Shown here: one piece after another, positions 1 through 6,652 of the stretch | Layout: every line of letters starts with the position of its first letter | Position numbering within the stretch: the stretch's first letter is position 1 | Source: JANQGH01 sp039819285 | Lineage (GTDB): Bacteria > Pseudomonadota > Alphaproteobacteria > DSM-16000 > Inquilinaceae | Assembly (NCBI GenBank): GCA_039819285.1 | Contig: JBCBSH010000185.1 | Span: 1-8,924, forward strand | Length of the DNA: 8,924 bases | Reading direction: 5' to 3' | Position numbers and translations under genes: made by a program | Notes under the pieces: generated by a model | Seen by the model: only the letters and a program-made list of their open reading frames with translations | Databases searched by the model: none | What the model was told of the DNA's origin: nothing

Positions 1-345
1 ATCGTGTTTCTACAGCTTGCCAACACGTTGCGGGCCGGGCGGCTGACCCGGTCGGATGCCCTGCTGTCGGCCGTCCGCCGGCGGCTGCCTCGGCTGGCTG
101 CCGCCATCGACGCGCTGTTTCATCTGGCGGGCGCGGCGCTGGTCTGGGTCATCCTGTCCAGCTTCTACCCGCGCTTTGTGCGATCCTGGGAACGGGATGA
201 GTTCGTCGGTGCCATTGGCAATTTCACCGCGCCGACCTGGCCGATCAATCTGATCGTGCTGGTCGGCGCGGCGGCCATGCTGGTCACATTTCTGATCACC
301 GCGATCGGTCTTGCCATCCGGGCGGTTCGCGGGACAGATCCATGA
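1..345 (+). CDS. TRAP transporter small membrane subunit (DctQ type), 5'-truncated
   Basis: This is the 3' part of the small integral-membrane subunit of a TRAP (tripartite ATP-independent periplasmic) transporter, which works with the large DctM subunit to import a substrate delivered by a periplasmic binding protein. The frame is open from the first base (Ile-Val-Phe-Leu-Gln-Leu...) and codes about 114 residues, whereas DctQ proteins usually have 160-200, so some 50-80 residues are missing off the left edge. The GTG at position 4 is probably an internal Val codon. Two membrane segments are visible, at about residues 38-58 and 82-106, separated by a short polar stretch containing SWERDE, which fits the second half of the usual four-helix DctQ fold. 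The stop codon overlaps the DctM start as ATGA at 342-345, so the two are translationally coupled. The sequence alone is only moderately diagnostic; the adjacent DctM makes the call firm. Confidence 0.85.
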   Translation: MVFLQLANTLRAGRLTRSDALLSAVRRRLPRLAAAIDALFHLAGAALVWVILSSFYPRFVRSWERDEFVGAIGNFTAPTWPINLIVLVGAAAMLVTFLITAIGLAIRAVRGTDP

Positions 346-1646
346 CGCCGCTCGACATCGGCATCCTGTCCCTGGTGGCGATGGTGCTGCTGGTCTATTC
401 GGGCCTGCATGTCGCGATCGCCCTGGCGCTGGTCAGCTTTGTCGGCGTCGCGCTGATCCGCGATAGCACGGTGTTGGCCGGGCGGCTGATGGCGCTGGCC
501 ACGGGCGAGAGCATCTCAAGCTATCTCTTCGGCGTCGTGCCGCTGTTCGTGCTGATGGGTCTGGTCGTGGCGGAGGCGGATATCGGCAAGGATACGTTCG
601 ACGTCGCCAACCGGGCCTTTCGGCGGATCAAGGGCGGCCTTGGCATGGCGACGGTGGGCGCCAATGCCGTCTTCGCCGCCGTGACCGGCATTTCGATCGC
701 CTCGGCCGCCGTTTTTGCCCGGGTCGCCGTGCCGGAGATGCTGCGCGTCGGCCACCGGCCGCGCTTCGCCGTTGGGGTGGTTGCCGGCTCGTCCGTCTTG
801 GGCATGCTGATCCCGCCCTCGCTGCTGCTGATCCTCTACGCCGTGCTGTCGGAGCAATCGGTCGGCGCGCTGTTCATTGCCGGCATCCTGCCCGGCCTGG
901 CGCTCTCCGTCGCCTTCTGCCTGGCGATCTACATCATGGCGACGCGCTTCAAGGGCTTTACCGGGGTCGCCGTGGCACCGCCGCAGGACGAAGACGGCAA
1001 GCTCGACATCCTCACAAAGCTGCTGCCGCTGGTCGCACTGGTCTTTCTGGTTCTGGGCGGCATTTATGGCGGCTGGTTCACACCGACCGAGGCGGGGGCC
1101 ATCGGTGCCCTGGGCGCGATCATCATCGGCGCGGCCAAGCGTCGACTGGGCTGGCGCCGCCTGTGGAAGGTGACGATCGAAACCGGCCACATCACCGCCG
1201 CCATCTGTTTCCTGATCATCGCCGCGACCATGTACAGTCGCATGCTGTCCATGAGCGGGTTGCCGGAGGTGCTGGCCACCTGGATCACGACGGCCGAGTT
1301 CGGCATCTACGGTATGATCGCGCTCTACGTGCTGGTCATCATCGCCATGGGCACGATCCTCGACAGTTCGTCCATCATGTTGATCGTGCTGCCGCTGGTT
1401 CTGCCCGTCGCGATCGAGCTGCAGTTGGATCTGATCTGGTTTGGCATCATCACCGTGCTCGCGGTCGAGATCGGCCTGCTGACGCCGCCAATGGGCCTGT
1501 CGGTCTTCGTGATCAAGGGCACGCTGGCCGACCAGAACATCTCGCTGGGCGACATCTTCAAGGGCGCGGCGCCGTTCGCGCTGATCATGCTGCTGGTGCT
1601 GATCCTGGTAATCGCCGTGCCTGGCCTCGCCCTTTGGTTACTTTGA
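342..1646 (+). CDS. TRAP transporter large membrane subunit (DctM type)
   Basis: This is the transport-catalysing subunit of a TRAP system, a sodium- or proton-driven secondary transporter in the inner membrane, usually for organic acids or related solutes. It has 434 residues, the normal DctM length, and is hydrophobic throughout with about a dozen predicted helices. Family-typical stretches include the Ile-Pro-Pro-Ser segment near residue 158 followed by a Tyr-Ala-Val-Leu-Ser-Glu-Gln-Ser-Val-Gly helix, the Gly-Trp-Phe-Thr-Pro-Thr-Glu-Ala-Gly-Ala motif near residue 245, the Asp-Ser-Ser-Ser-Ile-Met segment near residue 342, and Leu-Leu-Thr-Pro-Pro-Met-Gly near residue 380. The last two are typical of the second inverted half. 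The ATG overlaps the stop of the small subunit (ATGA), which fixes the start. The substrate cannot be read from this subunit; the binding protein would be informative but is off-window. The hydrolase just downstream suggests that the imported compound, or a metabolite of it, is an amide or lactone (inference). Confidence 0.95.
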   Translation: MTPLDIGILSLVAMVLLVYSGLHVAIALALVSFVGVALIRDSTVLAGRLMALATGESISSYLFGVVPLFVLMGLVVAEADIGKDTFDVANRAFRRIKGGLGMATVGANAVFAAVTGISIASAAVFARVAVPEMLRVGHRPRFAVGVVAGSSVLGMLIPPSLLLILYAVLSEQSVGALFIAGILPGLALSVAFCLAIYIMATRFKGFTGVAVAPPQDEDGKLDILTKLLPLVALVFLVLGGIYGGWFTPTEAGAIGALGAIIIGAAKRRLGWRRLWKVTIETGHITAAICFLIIAATMYSRMLSMSGLPEVLATWITTAEFGIYGMIALYVLVIIAMGTILDSSSIMLIVLPLVLPVAIELQLDLIWFGIITVLAVEIGLLTPPMGLSVFVIKGTLADQNISLGDIFKGAAPFALIMLLVLILVIAVPGLALWLL

Positions 1647-1661
1647 GGGGGGATTAGAGAC

Positions 1662-2450
1662 ATGCCGCGACGCTTCATCGACATCTCGGTTCCCCTGGAG
1701 GCGGATATCGCCTCCGACCCGCCTGGCTACACACCCGAGATCGACTATCTGGACCACAAGCAGACAGCCGGTGCCGTCGCGTCGTTCTTTCCTGGCCTGG
1801 GGGTGGATCAGTTGCCCGACAGCGAGGGCTGGGCCATCGAATGGCTGAAGCTAACGACCCACACCGGCACCCATCTGGATGCACCCTATCACCACCACTC
1901 GACGATGAACCGCGCGCTGAACGGCGGCGAGCCGGCCTGGACCATCGACCAGGTGCCGCTGGACTGGTGCTTCAACCCGGGCGTGAAGCTGGACTTCCGC
2001 ACCTTTGAGGACGGCTATGTCGCCACGGCGGCCGATGTCGAGGCGGAACTGGTGCGCATCGGCCACGACCTCCAGCCGCTCGACATCGTCTTGGCCAACA
2101 CGGCCGCCGGCGCCGCCTATGGTCGCGACGATTATGTCTCCAAGGGCTGCGGCATGGGGCGCGAGGCGACGCTCTACCTGCTCGAACGCGGCGTGCGCGT
2201 GACCGGCACGGACGCCTGGAGCTGGGACGCGCCGTTTGTGCATACGCGCCGGAAGTTCGAGCAGACACACGACCCCTCGCTGATCTGGGAGGGGCATCGG
2301 GCCAGCATGGACATCGGCTATTGCCACATCGAAAAACTGGCCAATTTGGAGACCCTGCCCGATCACGGTTTCACGGTCTGCTGCTTCCCGTTCAAGATCA
2401 AGAAAGGATCCGCCGGGTTCACCCGCGCGGTCGCGATCATCGACGATTGA
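1662..2450 (+). CDS. Cyclase / kynurenine-formamidase-family metal-dependent hydrolase
   Basis: This 262-residue protein belongs to the 'putative cyclase' family (Pfam PF04199, COG1878), which includes bacterial kynurenine formamidase KynB, isatin hydrolase and trans-dienelactone hydrolase. These are cytoplasmic Zn/Mn enzymes that hydrolyse cyclic or linear amides and esters. The signature metal-binding motif HTGTHLDAPYH spans residues 67-77, with His67, His71, Asp73 and His77 as expected ligands and catalytic residues. A His-x-Glu pair at 222-224, a common late metal/catalytic element, follows GHRASMDIGY. The TGTDAWSWDAP segment at 181-191 is typical of a subgroup distinct from classical KynB. 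The start has a strong Shine-Dalgarno (GGGGGGA, 1647-1653, 8 bases upstream), and only 15 bases separate it from dctM, so co-transcription is very likely. I cannot assign the substrate. The TRAP pairing argues for catabolism of an imported compound rather than tryptophan breakdown, since no kynureninase or tryptophan dioxygenase gene is present. Confidence 0.9.
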   Translation: MPRRFIDISVPLEADIASDPPGYTPEIDYLDHKQTAGAVASFFPGLGVDQLPDSEGWAIEWLKLTTHTGTHLDAPYHHHSTMNRALNGGEPAWTIDQVPLDWCFNPGVKLDFRTFEDGYVATAADVEAELVRIGHDLQPLDIVLANTAAGAAYGRDDYVSKGCGMGREATLYLLERGVRVTGTDAWSWDAPFVHTRRKFEQTHDPSLIWEGHRASMDIGYCHIEKLANLETLPDHGFTVCCFPFKIKKGSAGFTRAVAIIDD

Positions 2451-2474
2451 TCTGAACCGCCTCCGACCTTCGTT

Positions 2475-2488
2475 TTGACCCAGGTCAA
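2475..2488. promoter_or_regulatory. FNR/CRP-family-like operator dyad upstream of the Kef antiporter
   Basis: TTGAC-CCAG-GTCAA is a dyad with 6-base arms (TTGACC / GGTCAA) around a 2-base centre. Its layout, TTGA(C/T)-N4-(G/A)TCAA, matches the binding-site form of the FNR/CRP superfamily (FNR, Anr, Dnr, NNR), differing from the FNR consensus TTGAT-N4-ATCAA at the inner base of each half. It lies 95 bases upstream of the antiporter ATG and 25 bases after the hydrolase stop. TTGACC could alternatively be a sigma-70 -35 element, but I see no convincing -10 at 16-18 bases. The site is a prediction from form and position only. Confidence 0.35.
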
Positions 2489-2534
2489 CAAATGGCCGCC
2501 GACCTTTGATTACAGACGGTATGGTGCCACCTTA

Positions 2535-2563
2535 GGCGCTGAACGCCCTGGCCTGTCGGGCCA
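2535..2563. other. Two tandem small hairpins in the antiporter leader
   Basis: Two short inverted repeats follow each other closely: GGCG-CTGAA-CGCC at 2535-2547 and TGGCC-TGTCG-GGCCA at 2549-2563, each with a 5-base loop. They sit about 20 bases before the antiporter start codon. No T-run follows, so a classical intrinsic terminator for the upstream TRAP/hydrolase operon is not supported. They could be leader RNA structure, or chance in GC-rich DNA. The rest of the 2451-2583 gap contains the operator-like dyad and nothing else I can name. Confidence 0.2.
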
Positions 2564-2583
2564 CTGTCGACGAACGGGTTTGC

Positions 2584-4305
2584 ATGATCGATCTGGTCGC
2601 CGCCTCTGTGTTCTATCAAGTGGCGGCCCTGTTGGTCCTGGCGGCGGTGATCGGCCTGATCGGCACCTTCTTTCGCCAGCCCCTGATCGTCAGCTTCATC
2701 GCCGTGGGCATCATCGCCGGCCCGTCCGTGACCGGCCTTGCGCGGGCGCACGAGCCGATCGAACTGCTGGCCGAACTCGGCATCGCTGTTTTGCTGTTCC
2801 TTGTCGGGCTGAAGCTTGACGTCAAGCTGATACGCACCCTCGGCTTCGTGGCGCTGATCGCCGGCCTGGGACAGATCACCTTCACCGCCGTCATCGGCTA
2901 TTGGCTAAGCCTTCGGCTGGGGCTCGATGCGATCACCAGCTTCTACGTCGCCATCGCGCTGGCCTTTTCCAGCACCATCATCGTCGTGAAGCTGCTGTCC
3001 GACCGGCGAGAAATCGATTCCCTGCACGGACGCATCGCGCTCGGCATCCTGGTAGTACAGGACTTGGTCGTGGTGCTGGCGATGATCGCGATGTCGGCGG
3101 TCGGCGTGGGCGGTGCGGAGGGCGCGACCTTCGCCGATGTCGGGCTGATCGTGCTTTACGGCATCGCCATGCTCGCCGTCGTCGGCCTGTTCATCCGTTA
3201 CGCCGCCGACCCGCTGGTCCACCGCCTTGCGTCGTCGCCGGAATTGCTGGTCTGCTTTGCCATCGGCTGGGCCGCCCTGTTCGCCGCCGTCGGTGACTTT
3301 GCGGGCTTCAGCAAGGAACTGGGCGGCTTGCTGGCCGGCGTCTCGCTGGCCTCGACCAGTTTTCGCGAGGCGATTGCGGCGCGCCTGACGCCGCTGCGTG
3401 ACTTTCTGCTGCTGTTCTTCTTCGTCGTCTTGGGCTCGCAGATCGACCTGTCGGTCATCGGCACCCAGATTGGTCCGGCCATCATCCTGTCGCTGTTCGT
3501 GCTGATCGGCAAACCCTTGGTCGTGCTGACCATCGCCGGCCTTATGGGCTATCGCAAGCGCACCGGGTTCCTCGCCGGACTGACCTTGTCACAGATCAGC
3601 GAGTTCTCTCTCATCTTCATGGCAATGGGCGTCGCGGTCGGCCAGGTCGGCTCGGAGGCGCTGGGCCTCGTCACCCTGGTCGGCCTCCTGACCATCGCCC
3701 TGTCGACCTATGGCATCACCTATGGCCATCAGCTTTTTCGGCTGCTGGAGCGTGCCCTCTCACTGTTTGAGCGCCGGGGCACGCCGCGCGAGCGCGAGCA
3801 GCAGCCGGCCGCACCGGAGGGCACGTTCGATGTGATCCTGTTCGGCCTGGGCCGGTTCGGCGGCGCCATCGGCCAGCGTCTGGAGGCACAGGGCACCCGC
3901 GTCCTCGGCGTCGACTTCAATCCTTCCGCCGTAAGGCTATGGCGGCAGGAAGGCTTCGTCGGAGCTTATGGTGACGCCTCGGACCCGGAGTTCGTCGGCC
4001 ATCTGCCGCTGGACAGCGCCCAATGGGTCGTCACGTCGGTGCCCGAGCCTGTGGCCGGTGTGACCCATGACGACACGCGCCTGGCGCTGATCCATGCGCT
4101 GCGGGCATATGGTTTCCGAGGTCGGATCGCGGTCACCTGCCACCGGCTGCGCGATCGCGACTGGCTGCTAGAATCCGGCGCAGATCTGGTCCTGCTGCCG
4201 TTTCAGGACGCCGCCGACCAGGCGGCCGCCTTGCTGATGGGCGCGCAACCAAGCCCCCGGCTGGAGGTCGTGGAACCCGACGATCAGCAACCGCTGGCGT
4301 CTTGA
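2584..4305 (+). CDS. Kef-type monovalent cation:proton antiporter with TrkA-N domain
   Basis: This inner-membrane protein of 573 residues belongs to the CPA2 family (KefB/KefC-like), which exchanges K+ or Na+ for protons in pH, osmotic or electrophile-stress control. Residues 1-385 form the Na+/H+ exchanger domain with about 12 helices. Visible landmarks are the early LGIAVLLFLVGLKLD segment (65-79), the conserved Gln159-Asp160 pair in a transmembrane helix, and KELGGLLAGVSLAS (244-257). After a charged linker (about 386-412), residues 415-550 form a Rossmann-fold TrkA-N/RCK domain with GLGRFG at 421-426 (GxGxxG), an acidic residue at the end of strand 2 (Asp444), and GDASD at 463-467. No TrkA-C domain follows. 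ATG 2584 is the first start after an in-frame stop at 2533-2535, with no ATG or GTG between, though its Shine-Dalgarno is poor. It is a single gene, convergent with its downstream neighbour. Whether it is glutathione-gated like KefC, and which cation it carries, cannot be told. Confidence 0.92.
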   Translation: MIDLVAASVFYQVAALLVLAAVIGLIGTFFRQPLIVSFIAVGIIAGPSVTGLARAHEPIELLAELGIAVLLFLVGLKLDVKLIRTLGFVALIAGLGQITFTAVIGYWLSLRLGLDAITSFYVAIALAFSSTIIVVKLLSDRREIDSLHGRIALGILVVQDLVVVLAMIAMSAVGVGGAEGATFADVGLIVLYGIAMLAVVGLFIRYAADPLVHRLASSPELLVCFAIGWAALFAAVGDFAGFSKELGGLLAGVSLASTSFREAIAARLTPLRDFLLLFFFVVLGSQIDLSVIGTQIGPAIILSLFVLIGKPLVVLTIAGLMGYRKRTGFLAGLTLSQISEFSLIFMAMGVAVGQVGSEALGLVTLVGLLTIALSTYGITYGHQLFRLLERALSLFERRGTPREREQQPAAPEGTFDVILFGLGRFGGAIGQRLEAQGTRVLGVDFNPSAVRLWRQEGFVGAYGDASDPEFVGHLPLDSAQWVVTSVPEPVAGVTHDDTRLALIHALRAYGFRGRIAVTCHRLRDRDWLLESGADLVLLPFQDAADQAAALLMGAQPSPRLEVVEPDDQQPLAS

Positions 4306-4319
4306 GGTTCCACCAAGCC

Positions 4320-4979
4320 TCAGGAGCCGTTCGCCGATGATGCGATCGGGCAGGCCGAGTTGGCGTGTGCGGAAACGTCGAGCAAGGTTGTCACATCGAC
4401 CTCGCAGATCGACCCATCGATGGAACAGGCCAGGGCGGTACGCGCCGTGATGCGCATGCCGCCGACGCTGTCATCATCGAAAAAGACCTGCCGCCTGCTA
4501 CCGTCCACGCCGCGCCAGCCATCGCTGATCGCCACCGCCAGGTCTTCGGCATCCTCGCCCTCGAGGCGATAGACAATGCGGGTGACGTTGTCCATCGCCG
4601 CCAGCAGCGGCTCGGAGCCGGCAAACCAGGCCGATTGTTCCGCGTCGACATAGCTGAAAACCGCCGCTGCGTCGCTTTCGTCCCAGCCGTCCGGACCAAC
4701 GGGCACCGCCAGGCGTCCAATCTCGGCACGGCAACTCTCACCGTCGCATGACAGCCGCACGTGGCTGGCGAAAGACCACGGCCCGACGGCATGCAGTTCG
4801 CCCGTCCATGACAGCCCGCTGGCATCGCCCAGAACGGCGCCAACAGCCTCGGCGTCGCATCCTGTCAGCCGCAAATCAGTCTCAAAGGCGGTTGCTGGCG
4901 TGGCCAGCAGCCCGACGGCACCAAAAGACGCAATCAGCAAACGCCGGGACCAGCCGGCGCCTGGGGATTGATCGCTCAT
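4320..4979 (-). CDS. Hypothetical exported protein with six cysteines and a possible Tat signal
   Basis: I do not recognise this 219-residue protein. The N-terminus looks like an export signal: Ser11-Arg12-Arg13-Leu-Leu-Ile is followed by a hydrophobic core (14-26) and an Ala-Thr-Ala-Phe region with likely cleavage near residue 31-32. The twin arginine preceded by Ser resembles a Tat motif, but Sec export is also possible. The mature part is acidic and has six cysteines (41, 78, 83, 185, 192, 210). Two short segments look alike: SCDGESCRAEI (77-87) and CSIDGSICEVDV (185-196), each a Cys pair around an Asp-Gly turn followed by a beta-like stretch. This hints at an internal duplication with disulfide-closed hairpins. 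I chose the ATG at 4979 because GGAG lies 9 bases upstream and the signal peptide then starts normally; an in-frame ATG at 5018 has no good ribosome binding site. It lies on the same strand, 138 bases after the isomerase gene, and could be an independent unit. Confidence 0.7.
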   Translation of the reverse strand: MSDQSPGAGWSRRLLIASFGAVGLLATPATAFETDLRLTGCDAEAVGAVLGDASGLSWTGELHAVGPWSFASHVRLSCDGESCRAEIGRLAVPVGPDGWDESDAAAVFSYVDAEQSAWFAGSEPLLAAMDNVTRIVYRLEGEDAEDLAVAISDGWRGVDGSRRQVFFDDDSVGGMRITARTALACSIDGSICEVDVTTLLDVSAHANSACPIASSANGS

Positions 4980-5009
4980 CCCTAAACACTCCAAGATGTC
5001 TTGATCGAT

Positions 5010-5023
5010 GGCGCACATGCGCC
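5010..5023. promoter_or_regulatory. Palindrome upstream of the exported-protein gene
   Basis: GGCGCA-CA-TGCGCC is a perfect dyad with 6-base arms and a 2-base centre, 31 bases upstream of the chosen ATG of the exported protein on the - strand. Its position would suit an operator overlapping the transcription start or leader. The sequence is not one I can tie to a known regulator. Confidence 0.3.
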
Positions 5024-5042
5024 GTTACCGGGAGTATCTACA

Positions 5043-5059
5043 GGGCACGTCAAGTGCCC
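5043..5059. other. GC-rich hairpin between the nar operon and the exported-protein gene
   Basis: GGGCAC-GTCAA-GTGCCC forms a perfect 6-base-pair stem with a 5-base loop, 59 bases past the isomerase stop on the - strand. It could be the 3'-end hairpin or terminator of the nar operon, but the bases after it in the direction of transcription (TGTAGATACTC) contain no U-run, so intrinsic termination is not clear. The loop strand also reads TTGACG on the - strand, a possible -35 box with a weak GGTAAC 18 bases further on. An operator is an equal possibility. The remainder of the 4980-5117 gap shows nothing else I can name. Confidence 0.3.
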
Positions 5060-5117
5060 GTGAATCACCCAAATCGACGCAGACCCTAGTCCTCAAACGG
5101 CCGGCACAGCCATGCGC

Positions 5118-5912
5118 CTATTGCACCAGAGGGCTGCTTGCCGCGTTGAACTGAATGCCCTCGATCTTGGCCTGCCCGGCCAGCAACTGAACAAACTGCG
5201 CCAACGCGCGACGCCAGCTTGCCTCCTGCAGATAGTCGGCAATGCGTTGTTGGACGGCATCGAAGGGCAATTGCCGCCCCTCGATCTTGTGGTCGAGCCG
5301 CAGAACATGCACGCCGTAGCGCGACTTCACCGGTACCGGGCAGAGCTGCCCGGCCTCAAGCGCGACCAGGAACGTCTCAACCTCCGGCACCGTATCACCG
5401 CGCGAGACCTGGCCCAAGCGGCCGCCTTCCTTGCCCGACGGGCAGTCGGACTTTTCTCGTGCGATATCTTCGAAAGACGCCGGACTGGCTTGTAAACAGG
5501 AAATTATTTCCAGGGCCATGTCGGCAGCTTTCTGATAGGCAGGTTCATCATCCGGCGCGGCAGCGAACAGGATGTGTGAAGCTTCGAAGAGATCCTGGCT
5601 CATGAACCGACGTTTATTATTCTCGTAGTAGCGTTGGCAGCTTGTCTCGTCGGCGATCGGCACGGAGAGCGCGTTTTCGAGCAACTGGCGGATCAGGGCA
5701 TTGTCGTCCGTCTCGCGCCGGCCGTCGGAAATAGCTTCCGGTGCCGGCTGCAGCCCCTGACGCCGCGCTTCCTGGAGCAACAATTCTCGGACGACAAGGG
5801 CCTCGGCGGCATCCGACACGGCTTTATCCGGCGACGCTGACGGGTGGTTCTGCGCCTCGGCCAGAATGGCCGCACGATCGATCTCCACGCCGTTGACGAA
5901 GGTCGATTGCAC
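5118..5912 (-). CDS. Parvulin-type peptidyl-prolyl cis-trans isomerase linked to nitrate reductase
   Basis: This 264-residue protein is a PpiC/parvulin-family prolyl isomerase with an N-terminal helical (SurA/NifM-like) region, about residues 10-100, and a rotamase domain at about 108-208. Parvulin landmarks are FEASHILF (109-116), SDCPSGKEGGRLG (155-167) including the active-site-type Cys157, and YGVHVLRLD (199-207). There is no signal peptide or membrane segment, so it should act in the cytoplasm, where NarG and NarH fold. A parvulin gene directly after narI is known from other nar operons, for example Pseudomonas aeruginosa narGHJI, and a role in folding or maturing the nitrate reductase is the usual inference. 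The start is a GTG at 5912: it lies 5 bases after the narI stop and has GGAG 8 bases upstream. The same frame runs further upstream through narI, but that stretch is low-complexity shadow coding and not part of the gene. A 40-residue C-terminal helical tail follows the rotamase domain. Confidence 0.9.
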   Translation of the reverse strand: MQSTFVNGVEIDRAAILAEAQNHPSASPDKAVSDAAEALVVRELLLQEARRQGLQPAPEAISDGRRETDDNALIRQLLENALSVPIADETSCQRYYENNKRRFMSQDLFEASHILFAAAPDDEPAYQKAADMALEIISCLQASPASFEDIAREKSDCPSGKEGGRLGQVSRGDTVPEVETFLVALEAGQLCPVPVKSRYGVHVLRLDHKIEGRQLPFDAVQQRIADYLQEASWRRALAQFVQLLAGQAKIEGIQFNAASSPLVQ

Positions 5913-5917
5913 AGCCC

Positions 5918-6652
5918 CTACTCCGCCGGCGCCGACAGAACGCCCGCCGAATTGCCGCGCTCGCGACGGCGATAGGTGCGCACGACCTGATATCCCGGTC
6001 GCCAGAGATAGCGCAGCGGCACGCTGAGCATGTGAACCAGGCGCGTGAACGGGAAGATCAGGAAGATCGTCAGCCCGAGAAAGAGGTGCAGCTTGAAGAT
6101 CGGATTCACGTCCGCGATGTAGCCGGCGGCACCGGTGTCGAAGATGAAGATGCCTTGCGCCCAGGACATGAACTTGACCATCTCGTGGCCGTCCAGGTGG
6201 CCGAGCGATAGTGGGATCGTCGCCAGGCCCAGCACAAGCTGGAGCCACAGGATCGAGATGATCGCGTTGTCGCTGAACGTCGACGTGGCGCGGATGCGCG
6301 GATCGAAGAGGCGGCGATGCACCAGCATGGTGGCGCCGATCAGCGCGAAAACACCGGCGACGCCGCCAACCACGATGGCGAGCAACTGCTTGGCGCCGTG
6401 GGAGATGCCGACGACGTCGAAAAAGGCGATCGGCGTCAGCAGACCGACGATGTGACCGAACAGAACGATCAGCACGCCGACATGAAACAGCACCGAGCCC
6501 CAGATCAACTGCCTGCGGCGCAAAAGCTGGCTGGAGCCGGAGCGCCAGGTATAGGGCTCGCGGTCGTAGCGGATGATCGTGCCGACCACGAAAACGACCA
6601 ACGCGATGTATGGGTAAATGCCGAAGACCAGCGTGTTCATGAACTCACCCAT
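5918..6652 (-). CDS. narI: Respiratory nitrate reductase, gamma subunit (dihaem cytochrome b)
   Basis: NarI anchors the NarGH complex on the cytoplasmic face of the inner membrane and oxidises quinol at the periplasmic side, passing electrons through two b haems to NarH. The 244-residue protein aligns along its whole length with the known family. It starts with FGIYPYIALVVFVVG and then RYDREPYTWRSGSSQ, and has five transmembrane helices. The four haem-ligand histidines are in place: His57 and His67 in helix 2 (SVLFHVGV...LFGHIVG) and His189 and His207 in helix 5 (FKLHLFLG...RLVHMLSVP), matching E. coli 56, 66, 187 and 205. The C-terminal tail after residue 225 is short, Arg-rich and variable. 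I chose ATG 6652 because GAGGAGG (6660-6666) lies 7 bases upstream; an alternative ATG four codons in is less well placed. It overlaps the narJ end by 8 bases (ATGGGTGA) and is followed after 5 bases by the isomerase gene. Confidence 0.97.
   Translation of the reverse strand: MGEFMNTLVFGIYPYIALVVFVVGTIIRYDREPYTWRSGSSQLLRRRQLIWGSVLFHVGVLIVLFGHIVGLLTPIAFFDVVGISHGAKQLLAIVVGGVAGVFALIGATMLVHRRLFDPRIRATSTFSDNAIISILWLQLVLGLATIPLSLGHLDGHEMVKFMSWAQGIFIFDTGAAGYIADVNPIFKLHLFLGLTIFLIFPFTRLVHMLSVPLRYLWRPGYQVVRTYRRRERGNSAGVLSAPAE
5921..5924 (-). promoter_or_regulatory. Shine-Dalgarno that fixes the GTG start of the isomerase gene
   Basis: On the - strand GGAG ends 8 bases before the GTG at 5912. It lies in the last codons of narI, touching the narI stop (GAG-TAG), so the ribosome finishing narI would sit on the isomerase start. 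This supports the GTG over any longer upstream reading. Confidence 0.7.

Noticed and set aside
516..1190. Long open frame on the - strand inside dctM
   Set aside because: It mirrors a strongly conserved membrane protein; its product is Gln/Asp/His-rich with no recognisable motif, as expected from antisense reading of GC-rich codons.
1851..2366. Open frame on the - strand inside the hydrolase gene
   Set aside because: It is antisense to a gene with a complete metal-binding motif and strong Shine-Dalgarno, and has no start signal or motif of its own.
4303..4322. Possible bidirectional terminator between the antiporter and the exported-protein gene
   Set aside because: TGAGG and CCTCA could form a 5-base-pair stem with a 10-base loop across the 14-base gap, but the stem is short, overlaps both stop codons and has no T-run on either side.
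5913..6248. Upstream extension of the isomerase reading frame to ATG 6248
   Set aside because: It would lie entirely inside narI. The added sequence is Arg/Pro/His-rich shadow coding with no similarity to parvulins, while GTG 5912 has a good Shine-Dalgarno and gives a normal domain start.
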